Assembly (NCBI GenBank): GCA_936450465.1
Contig: OW388291.1
Coordinates: forward strand, 79,063,436-79,127,435
DNA length: 64,000 nucleotides
Origin: Gibbula magus
Taxonomy: Eukaryota > Mollusca > Gastropoda > Trochida > Trochidae
Reading direction: 5' to 3'
Shown in pieces: positions 37,501 to 49,500 of the stretch. The position numbers and the translations under genes are program-made. A model generated the notes under the pieces. It ran no database searches. It saw nothing but the letters and a program-made list of their open reading frames with translations, and was not told the origin of the DNA. Positions within the stretch are counted from its first letter, which is position 1, and the number at the start of each line of letters is the position of its first letter.

Positions 37501-40500
37501 ACTGCAGACAAAGTTGCCGTGCCCCTGGCGGGACTTGAACCCCGGACCTCTTGATCTGAAGCCGAACGCGCTAACCACTGCGCTATCCCGCCCCCCTAAA
37601 TTCAATGACATGATGATTTGATAGTCTTTATATTGTATTGTTCAGACGTTGAACTGTGACAAAAAGTATAGTATAGTATATTTATAATGCGCACATATCC
37701 ATGCTCAATGCATGCTCAAGGTGCTACACAATTATTACCCTGAAGGAATCATACTTTCGGTGCCGCCTATTAAGCGCTCGGCGCGAGTGTATAGGTCCAT
37801 ACATTTCCGTGTTCAGGTACCCATTTGTACAGCTGGGTGAACTGAGTGCAAAGTGGATGAAGTGCCTTGCCCAATGACACAACACAGTATAAGACCAAGG
37901 TCACAAATGTTTGGTGTCTCCACCGGGATTCAAACCCGGGCCGTTGGTGTGAGAGGCAGATATGCTAACCACTACACTACTGTGTTCCATTGGTATGATA
38001 ATGGTATACAGTCAGGCCTCGATAATCCGAACGCTTCCGTTTTTCATCAAAAATGTTCGGATAGTGAAATGTCCGGACTACTGAGTACTGATGACTACTA
38101 AAGATATTACATTGGTTACATCTTCCTACCGTTCGGAAACTGCGAGATTCGGATTATCGATGGCCGGATTATCGCAGCTTGACTGTAGTTTGAAAATGAA
38201 ATTGCAGGCCATGAAAATATACTTAACTCAGGGGTCTGTAAGTCCCAGGTCATGAACTTACCAAATTTACCTCTGACTTATTGAAAAAAATCACGGAAAA
38301 ATCATAGACTTGTCTCTTTCTTTAAATCATTTTATTAACGTAGGGCTTGACTTTGACTTTGACAAATAAAGCTCTGTGACTTAGTGACTGATGTTGACTC
38401 GAAATTAGGTCGAGAACCATAGTCTGGGGATAACATTGATTTATTTCTGATTTTGTTACTCTTTCTCTTCAGCTAGATGTAACTAGGTCATGTTGCTTTA
38501 ATTTAAATTGTCATTTGACCCAATGTAGGGCAACTTATGATGCTTAATTGTTTGTTTTCTATACTAACGAGGTGGAACTCTAGTACAGGTAATCCTTGTT
38601 GTTTTCCAAATAGAGTTTAACTAAGAGAACATACCGGTATTCCGTTCTCCCTCTCGTTTCCACTACTGACATCTGTCAGAGCTAGGTGCCTTAGCTAAAT
38701 AGAGTTACGTAATAGGTTCCTTGTTGATGTGCTTCATTACCAGGTGGCTGAATACATCAATAACTCATAATACCCCTTAATTTGCTTAATAGTAGCACAA
38801 ATCGGGTGATAATAGTTGTTTTTCTCGCTAAATTCAGGTAATATGATCACGATAAGACATGATTATTTCAAACCCACAGTACACATTATTCTTTCTTTCC
38901 CTTATTAGAATAATTTATAAATGAAACTAGACTTTTGTAAGATAAACATATTTCTTTCTTGGCACACTGTTATTGACTCAAAATATGACATTCAAAGAGT
39001 GAATCACAGGCCATAAGGGATTCATAAGTGAAATTTATATAAAGTTACATGTTAATTTACTGTTTCAAGAATTATTTACTGAAATTCATGAATTAAGTAC
39101 AAGTAATTTTACTTTGACATCTATTGAATTTCTGGGAAATAATCTCCTCTCGTATTTAATTTTCAATAATCTTTCCATTAATTAATTATCAAATAAAACC
39201 TGACTATAGACTATCAATTTCAAATTTTTTTATAAACATATTTTGAGACATTTGTGCTATTTCTATCAATGACAATTGTTTCCCCATCCTATTTTTATGT
39301 ACAAATGGAAAATTCTGTCCTAGTTTTGCAACTTCTTACCAAAACCTTGATCGTTATATAGAGGGGGACATTCTGGCCATGCTAAGGCACTTTATCCAAC
39401 CTTTGTTTTTCATGTACAAGGGAGATATTCTAGCCAGCCTAGGCTATTTGTTTCCTAATGTTGTTATTATTTACTTGAAGTAGCCAATCTCGGCCAGAAT
39501 CTACCCACTGAATATAAACAACTAAGGGTCATGCTCGCAGGTTTCACTGCAATGTATAGCCACAATGGTGTTGTGAGCTTTCTCCCTGCAATAATACCAG
39601 TAGCTGAGATATAAGTGAAAATGTGTGTAAAATCACCTCACCACCTCACCTGTGGCTGTGAACTTACTTTATCATGGTCACCTTCTTGGATATTTTGGGA
39701 TCAGACACAGGCTGAAAACAAAAACAACGAATATGATAATCTTAGTATACGAATAAAGATATACTCAAATCCTTTGACCAAACGATATCAACATGTTTTA
39801 CATTTTGAATAAATCACAGATTCATTGCACTTGTAATTTTCTTTGGATCAGAACATCTAGCAACCCAAAGCACAGATAAATGTAAGTCCATGACAAAAGA
39901 TGATGTTACAACATAGTTGGTTCAAAATGACATCAATGATGGCAATTTTTCTGCATCAAAAAAGTGTTTTGGCAGTTTAATCAATATCCGCAGAATTGCA
40001 GAATCTAGTACCGACTGCTTACTGTTCCACAACTGCAAATCATGAATGTTATCCAGATTATTCGCTTTGATTGAAACAATGATCTTCTTGTGCTTCAGCC
40101 ACACAAGGTTGCTTTTTGAGCTTCAGCAGGTAACGAGTTAAACCTTTCAGCACTAAGAAACCTGAACACTTATACGTTTTCTGGCATTGTAGGGGTGAAA
40201 GGTAGAGGCCTGTAGTGCCTCTGTAGGGGTGGAAGGTAGAGGCCTGTAGGGGTGGAAGGTAGAGGCCTGTAGGGGTGGAAGGTAGAGGCCTGAGGGGTGG
40301 AAGGTAGAGGCCTGTAGGGGTGGAAGGTAGAGGCCTGTAGGGGTGAAAGGTAGAGGCCTGTAGGGGTGAAAGGTAGAGGCCTGTAGGGGTGGAAGGTAGA
40401 GGCCTGTAGGGGTGGAAGGTAGAGGCCTGTAGGGGTGGAAGGTACAGGCCTGTAGGTGTGGAAGGTAGAGGCCTGTAGGTGTGGAAGGTAGAGGCCTGTA

Positions 40501-43500
40501 GGGGTGGAAGGTACAGGCCTGTAGGTGTGGAAGGTAGAGGCCTGTAGGTGTGGAAGGTAGAGGCCTGTAGGTGTGGAAGGTACAGGCCTGTAGGGGTGGA
40601 AGGTACAGGCCTGTAGGTGTGGAAGGTAGAGGCCTGTAGGGGTGGAAGGTAGAGGCCTGTAGGGGTGGAAGGTAGAGGCCTGTAGGGGTGGAAGGTACAG
40701 GCCTGTAGGGGTGGAAGGTAGAGGCCTGTAGGGGTGGAAGGTAGAGGCCTGTAGGGGTGGAAGGTAGAGGCCTGTAGGGGTGGAAGGTAGAGGCCTGTAG
40801 GGGTGAAAGGTAGAGGCCTGTAGGGGTGGAAGGTAGAGGCCTGTAGGGGTGGAAGGTAGAGGCCTGTAGGGGTGGAAGGTAGAGGCCTGTAGGGGTGGAA
40901 GGTAGAGGCCTGTAGGGGTGGAAGGTAGAGGCCTGTAGGGGTGAAAGGTAGAGGCCTGTAGGTGTGGAAGGTAGAGGCCTGTAGGGGTGGAAGGTAGAGG
41001 CCTGTAGGGGTGGAAGGTAGAGGCCTGTAGGTGTGGAAGGTAGAGGCCTGTAGGGGTGGAAGGTAGAGGCCTGTAGGGGTGGAAGGTAGAGGCCTGTAGG
41101 GGTGGAAGGTAGAGGCCTGTAGGGGTGAAAGGTAGAGGCCTGTAGGGGTGGAAGGTAGAGGCCTGTAGGGGTGGAAGGTAGAGGCCTGTAGGGGTGGAAG
41201 GTAGAGGCCTGTAGGGGTGAAAGGTAGAGGCCTGTAGGGGTGGAAGGTAGAGGCCTGTAGGGGTGGAAGGTAGAGGCCTGTAGGGGTGGAAGGTAGAGGC
41301 CTGTAGGGGTGGAAGGTAGAGGCCTGTAGGGGTGGAAGGTAGAGGCCTGTAAGGATGGAAGGGAAACTGAAGCCTGCACCAGCCAGCATGTAACTTGAAG
41401 AATGAAAGGGCGGAAAGATCAATTTGCAAATCAAATCTATCTTAATTTTGCTAATTTCGAAATAAGAAATTAAAAAATTAAGATTTTTATGTTTTAAATT
41501 TTTTTAATACTTTATACTTAAAATGTTACTTACATTCCTTACATTAGCAGATAATTGTATAACTTCATTCATAATTAAATCTTTGCTATAGAGAAATATT
41601 AAATCAATAATCAAAACCCTAATAATGAGAAAGATGTAATTAATTACGGTTAAGCTTTTCCTGACAGCCATACCGCACCAGCACGTAGCTCTAAAGATAG
41701 AGCCTCACGAAAACCATTCATTTTGACAATGAGGAATTTTTCGAAAACAAATCATTCACCATTAGTTAAGTACAATAGGGTCATTAGCAGTTGCAACGTC
41801 AAAGATAATTAATTTCAGAAACAAATAATTGAAACATCAATCATAACAAGCAGACAGAGTCGGCCATATCCCCCGCCTTTGGGAAAATTTATTGAAGAAT
41901 AGTTGTTGAATAACAGTGACTATGAACCTTTTTTCAACTAACCAGTGCCCAATTATAAGCAATCTATATTGGTCATACATTTAATCTTACTCACCAGCTG
42001 ACTGTAACATTTCAACTTGAGCCCTAAGTATCTTGCAGAAATGAATGAGATACAATATTCAAATCATGATCATCCTGCTATATCAGGTTATTTGTATCAG
42101 TATTAGGCTCGTACAATCTCCTTATAGCCTGATGTAGCAGGTTGGATGATGATATGTTTCATTTGTTGGCTCAGCAGGGCAGGGATGCCACTCCCTGTAA
42201 GGTTTGTAACATATCAAAACAACCTTTGCCTACCCAATATAAGTTATTGTTTGCTGATGATCAAGATGAAAATAGGTTTTTGGGGTTTTGAGCAAAGACA
42301 AGGAGTTTGCATACGAAATTTCAGCTCCTTAGACCAAGTGGTTCTGGAGAAGAAGACAAAATGCAAAACGGACGCCATGCCATAAGCCCATCGGGCCTTT
42401 AAGGCCAGATGAGCTAAAAATACATCCATGGCAGTTTTTGAGTTCTGCTCCGGAAATGAATTATTAAGTTACGTATTCATGGAAATGGTAAAAATTAAAC
42501 AAATTAAAAATTGTGAAGAAGTTGAAAACCCCAAAAGGCACATCTAAACTTGATGATTGTTCCACACACCAACTTTCGTTGAGCTATGTCTTATAGTTTT
42601 CGAGTTCTGCTCCGGAAACGAAATTCTAAGTTACGTTTCCATGGAAATGGTCAAAAAAAATAACTCAAAGAAGTTGAAAACCCCAAAAGGCACATCTACA
42701 CATGATGATTGTTCCACACACCAAGTTTCGTTGAGATATGTCTTATAGTTTTCGAGTTCTGCTCCGGATAGAAATTCTAAGTTACTCTTCCATGGAAACG
42801 ATCCAAAAAAATAACTCGAAGAAGTTGAAAACCCCAAAAGGCACATCTACACATGATGATTGTTCCACACACCAAGTTTCGTTGAGATATGTCTTATAGT
42901 TTTTTAGTTCTGCTGCGGAAACGAAATTCTAAGTTACGCTTCCATGGAAACGGTCAAATAAAATATTTCGAAGAAGTTGAAAACCCCAAAAGGCACATCT
43001 ACACATGATGATTGTTCCACACACCAAGTTTCGTTGAGATATGTCTTATAGTTTTTTAGTTCTGCTGCGGAAACGAAATTCTAAGTTACGCTTCCATGGG
43101 AAACGGTCAAATAAAATAACTCGAAGAAGTTGAAAACCCCAAAAGGCACATCTACACATGATGATTGTTCCACACACCAATACTTATAGTTTTTTAGTTC
43201 TGCTCCGGAAACGAAATTCTAAGTTACGTTTCCATGGAAACGGTCAAATAAAATGACTCGAAGAAGTTGAAAATCCCAAAAGGCACATCTACACATGATG
43301 ATTGTTCCACACACCAAGTTTCGTTGAGATATGTCTTATAGTTTTCGAGTTCTGCTCCGGAAACAAAATCGGGACCGACGGATGGAGCCCATTAATAGCC
43401 CCCCCAACTTTGTTGGCGGGGGATAATTAAGATAAAAAAAAATAGGAAAAGATTAAGATATCATATGAAAATAGAGCCATGGGCTCTGTAGCTCATCAGG

Positions 43501-46500
43501 ATTTCATTGATTTACTATCTAAAGTTGAATATTTAAGTTATTTAAGTTATTGTTTACAAGCAAAATATAGGTTCTTAGATCATGACCACTGTGACCCCAT
43601 TTGGGGTCATGGGGTCACACAATCTACAATTTAGAATCCCCATTGGCCAAGGAGTCTGCACACAACTTTTAAGCTCTCTAGACCTTTTGGAACTGGAGAA
43701 GAAGATGAAAAATAGGTTTTTAAGGATGTGACCTATGTGACCCCATTTTGGGTCATGGGGTCACAAAATCTACAATTTCGAATCCCCATTGGCAAAGGAG
43801 TCTGCACACAACTTTTCAGCTCTCTAGACCTTTTGGAACTGGAGAAGCAGATGAAAATAGGTTTTTAAGGATGTGACCCCTGTGACCCCATTTGGGGTCT
43901 CGGGGTCACGAAATCTACAATTTAGAATCCCCATTGGCCAGGGAGTCTGCACACAACTTTTCAGCTCTCTAGACCTTTTGGAACTGGAGAAGAAGATGAA
44001 AATAGGTTTTTAAGGATGTGACCCCTGTGACCCCATTTGGGGTCAAGGGGTCACGAAATCTACAATTTAGAATCCCCATTGGCCAAGGAGTCTGCACACA
44101 ACTTTTAAGCTCTCTAGACCTTTTGGAACTGGAGAAGAAGATGAAAATAGTTTTTTAAGGATGTGACCCCTGTGACCCCATTTGGGGTCATGGGGTCACG
44201 AAATCTACAATTTAGAATCCCCATTGGCCAAGGAGTCTGCACACAACTTTTCAGCTCTCTAGACCTTTTGGAACTGGAGAAGAAGATGAAAATAGGTTTT
44301 TAAGGATGTGACCCCTGTGACCCCATTTGGGGTCTCGGGGTCACGAAATCTACAATTTAGAATCCCCATTGGCCAAGGAGTCTGCACACAACTTTTCAAC
44401 TCTCTAGACGTTTTGGAACTGGAGAAGAAGATGAAAATAGGTTTTTAAGGATGTGACCCCTGTGACCCCATTTGGGGTCATGGGGACACGAAATCTACAA
44501 TTTAGAATCCCCTTTGGGTAAGGAGTCTGCACACACCTTTTCAGCTCTCTAGACCTTTTGGAACTGGAGAAGAAGATGAAAATAGGTTTTTAAGGATGTG
44601 ACCCCTGTGACCCCATTTGGGGTCTCGGGGTCACGAAATCTACAATTTAGAATCCCCATTGGCCAAGGAGTCTGCACACAACTTTTCAACTCTCTAGACC
44701 TTTTGGAACTGGAGAAGAAGATGAAAATAGGTTTTTAAGGATGTGACCCCTGTGACCCCATTTGGGGTCATGGGGTCACGAAATCTACAATTTAGAATCT
44801 CCATTGGCCAAGGAGTCTGCACATCAAATTTCAGCTCTCTAGAGTCATTGGTTCTGGAGAAGAAGATGAAAAAGCGAAAAGTTTATGGATGGACGGACGG
44901 ACGCTGGACGGACGGACGGACGGATGCTGGACGCCATGCCATGCCATAAGCCCATCGGCCCTTTCAGGCCTGATGAGCTAATAAGGCATTGCCGAGTCAT
45001 CAAATTTAATATTTATTATCAAAATTGGTTACACATTTTAAGTTCCTATTTGAATACTGGAAATATCAACACTTATTACATGATGAAAAGGAGCCCTGAT
45101 CTGTTTATGTAAATCCTGTTTCTCATAGGCTCCTTTTCAATATTTACTAAAATGTTGATATTTTATGAATAAATTCTCATGAGTATCTGAGTCCAAGACT
45201 AAACCAGCCTCACACACAGACTGTAACTGTAACCTGAAACCTCTGTGTATTAGCAATGACACCTGCTGTTTCCATGTGGTCACTGCCCAGGTCAATACAA
45301 TGCAATTACACAACATGCAATATCTGGACTTACAGCCAGTGAATTACTGGTATATATTTTAATTGTTGTTTTCCCCACACTTGAATATTTCTCTGTACTG
45401 GAGAAGAAGATGTGGTGTCACGATATCATGTACCCGGTAGCTACTTTTAATATCTTATCTTAATGTCTTATCTTATCATTTCAACACCAGTCATATTCAG
45501 TTCACATATCTCATGTAAAATACAAAATTTATTAACTTTATTTATTTAACTTATTTATTCCTTTGCCACCTGTCACAATATTCAGTTCATAGGCTATTCA
45601 TCAGTTCTCATTTCACATTGATTACATCAAACATGTCTGCTATAATGTAGATATGAGTCGACATATTTCACATTCCTTTTGAATAAGATTAACTGCAAAG
45701 TTATTCTTTTGTCAATTTCTGCATTTCTCAAACCAAATGTTAGGACTCTCACATGAAAAAGATGAGATGACTCTCTCTCAGGTCATATATAAGGGATAAC
45801 AATTCAATGAAGAACACATAAAATCTCAAGAGTTCAAACCTTATTACAACAGGTCTGTCAGGCTGTGGCCCATATTTGGGGTCACAGGTTCACCAAATCT
45901 ACAATTTAGATTCCCCATTGGCCAAGGAGTCTGTACACAATTTTTCAGCTCTCTAGACCTTTTGGAACTTGAGAAGAAGATGAAAATAGGTTTTTAAGGA
46001 TGTGACCCCTGTGACCTTGTTTGGGGTCACAGGGTCACGAAAATCTACAATTTAGGATCCCCATTGGCCAAGGAGTCTGTACACAACATTTCAGCTTTCT
46101 GGACCTTTTAGTACTGGAGAAGAAGATGAAAATAGGTTTTTCGTGACAAAGTTGTGACCCCTGTGACCCTATTTGGGGTCACAGGGTCACCAATTTTACA
46201 ATTTAGAATCCCCACTGGCCAAGGAGTTTGCTCTAGTGTAAATGACAAGTATTCAGCTAAGCAAAAGAATTGAATTAGCAAAATCAAAATTTTTCACCTA
46301 TTAGTTCGTTGGAAAAATCTGGAAATATTTTTAATTGGTTGGGAAAATTTGACAACATTTCTGTTTGGGAGGGATTCCGAGAAACATTTTTCCCCAAAAT
46401 TTGTCAAACTTATGGTAACAGGATCTGTAAACCAACTAAATAAATTATTTTCGCTTTAACTGTACAAATACATGAAAATAAATCTAAACAAGATGTGTTT

Positions 46501-49500
46501 GTTAAACACGGATGCCCCTGGATATACCAAAGTTATGGCCAAGGTTAAAGTTTTCTGAATATTGTCCACTGCGGCAAGGTCAAGGTCACAAGGTCAAATA
46601 TGATGACCTCATCTGAAAGGTCTCATCACAAGGTATGCACATGCCAAGTATGAAAGCCGTAGCTCTGAGCAATCCAAAGTTATGGCCAAGGTTAAAGTTT
46701 TCTGAAGATGTCCGCTGCGGCAAGGTCAAGGTCATGGTCAAATATGATGACCTCATCTGAAGGCCTCATCATTAGGTATGCACATGCCAAGTATGAAAGT
46801 CGTAGCTCTGAGCAATCTAAAGTTATGGCCAAGGTTAAAGTCTACTGAAGATGTTCACTGCGGCAAGGTCAAGGTCACAAGGTCAAATATGATGACTTCA
46901 TCTGAAAGGTCTCATCACAGGGTATGCACATGCCAAGTATGAAAGCCGTAGCTCTGAGCAATCCAAAGTTATGGCCAAGGTTAAAGTTTTCTGAAGATGT
47001 CCGCTGCGGCAAGGTCAAGGTCATGGTCAAATATGATGACCTCATCTGAAGGCCTCATCATTAGGTATGCACATGCCAAGTATGAAAGTCGTAGCTCTGA
47101 GCAATCTAAAGTTATGGCCAAGGTTAAAGTCTACTGAAGATGTTCACTGCGGCAAGGTCAAGGTCACAAGGTCAAATATGATGACTTCATCTGAAAGGTC
47201 TCATCACAGGGTATGCACATGCCAAGTATGAAAGCCGTAGCTCTGAGCAATCCAAAGTTATGGCCAAGGTTAAAGTTTTCTGAAGATGTCCGCTGCGGCA
47301 AGGTCAAGGTCATGGTCAAATATGATGACCTCATCTGAAGGCCTCATCATTAGGTATGCACATGCCAAGTATGAAAGTCGTAGCTCTGAGCAATCTAAAG
47401 TTATGGCCAAGGTTAAAGTCTACTGAAGATGTTCACTGCGGCAAGGTCAAGGTCACAAGGTCAAATATGATGACTTCATCTGAAAGGTCTCATCACAGGG
47501 TATGCACATGCCAAGTATGAAAGCCGTAGCTCTGAGCAATCCAAAGTTATGGCCAAGGTTAAAGTTTTCTGAAGATGTCCGCTGCGGCAAGGTCAAGGTC
47601 ATGGTCAAATATGATGACCTCATCTGAAGGCCTCATCATTAGGTATGCACATGCCAAGTATGAAAGTCGTAGCTCTGAGCAATCTAAAGTTATGGCCAAG
47701 GTTAAAGTCTACTGAAGATGTTCACTGCGGCAAGGTCAAGGTCACAAGGTCAAATATGATGACTTCATCTGAAAGGTCTCATCACAGGGTATGCACATGC
47801 CAAGTATGAAAGCCCTAGCTCTGAGCAATCCAAAGTTATGGCCAAGGTTAATGTTTTCTGAAGATGTCCACTTCGGCAAGGTCAAGGTCACAAGGTCAAA
47901 TATGATGACTTCATCTGAAAGGTCTCATCACAAGGTATGCACATGCCAAGTATGAAAGCCCTAGCTCTGAGCAATCCAAAGTTATGGCCAAGGTTAAAGT
48001 TTTTGTGGACAAACACACAGACGGACAGGTGAAAAACAATATACCCCTGGAATCTCCAATTCTGGGGCATAATAAAAACAAAACTTACCGGACATCGGTA
48101 CCGTAAACTTTCGATCTTGCCAAACTGTGCAAACAAGGTCTTCACTTCCTGAAAACAAAATATCACAGTGATGTACATCACAATTTCAAGAGGATAAAAT
48201 ATAGAACTTTACTGGCAATGAAAACTTTTTTTATTGTATGACAAGCAATGAAATAGTGGGATTTATCAGTGAAATAGTCTATCAAGCTTCAGTGAAGATA
48301 TATTATATTTTCACTGTGACCAGTGTCTGATATAATATATCACTACCGAAAGGTTAAAGTTCAAGATTTTTTTGGATAAATGCTATCTTAAAAATACAAA
48401 ATATTTGCTACATTATGTAATAACTAATCTACTATGTATAAGGCCACGGAGGCTGTACACAAATTTCAGCTCCCTTGAGCAATGGTTCTTTAGAAGAAGA
48501 TGAAAATGCAAAAAGTTCATAGATGGACGGACGGACCCCGGACCCAATGCCATGCCGTAAGCCTATCGGGCTTTTCAGGCGAGATGAGCTAAAAATAGTG
48601 ACTATTTGGATGCAAACTTGTTCAGGCAATGATACCCTATGGAATAAATCACTGTGTGCAAGAAACCAACTATGTAATATGTTTGCAAATATTGTTAGAA
48701 ATTTTGTTTACTTTTGCAACAACAACAAAATCCTTGACATGAAAATTATAATTAAACAAAACTTTGGAAAAAATATCATCCTTGTTAAATATTTAATTAA
48801 TGCTTTACAGATTTCCAATTTCAACTGAGATGTCAGACAGAACTAATAACATTTCAGAGACAGCTCAAAACCCATTTATTTCATGCTGCATTCAGCTCGG
48901 ATGTAGACTTGTAATGAAATTCATCAATATTGTGTGGCTCGATAAGCGCTTATGAGCAGTTCACTGGTGTCAGCGCTATATAAGTTCTTGTATAGATAGA
49001 TAGATTCTTCCAAACTGACTCAATACTGCAAAGACAAACATTAACTTATGATACTGCTTAACTGCTCTTTTACCAGGCTTACAAAAAGTGACGATTGATT
49101 TTGATATTTAAAAGGATGGAATATATAACAAAACTAATGTAAATCATGATAACGGAGCAGGGTTTCATTCTAAATCTACTTCAACAGAAAGATTTTATGA
49201 TGTTTCACTCAATCAGCTGTTGATGATTTCACCACCATACTGAAATCTTTTGAAACAAATTGATCCTGTAGACTTATTATATAATGTACATTCAAATAAA
49301 ATTCTCTCAAATCTCTCAAAGATTATTGAAAAAAAAATGCTAAAAGTAGGAAAACAAACTTGTACTTTTGATGGTCAAAAAGATTTACTGATGGTCAATA
49401 ACACATATTCCAAACTTAAACCATCCTCGATAATCCAGCGCTATTGTTCCGATAAATCTACACACAAGCGCTGGAAAACAGTAAGGGTATTTATCCTTAA

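Noticed and set aside
37515..37595. Functional tRNA gene
   Set aside because: tRNA-like boxes are present, but they are the head of a SINE with target duplications and a non-tRNA body; the acceptor stem is not convincing.
40058..41434. Overlapping 408-458-codon minus-strand frames ([14 protein letters not shown] repeats)
   Set aside because: All three frames are open because of a stop-free 23-bp minisatellite inside an RBM34 intron.
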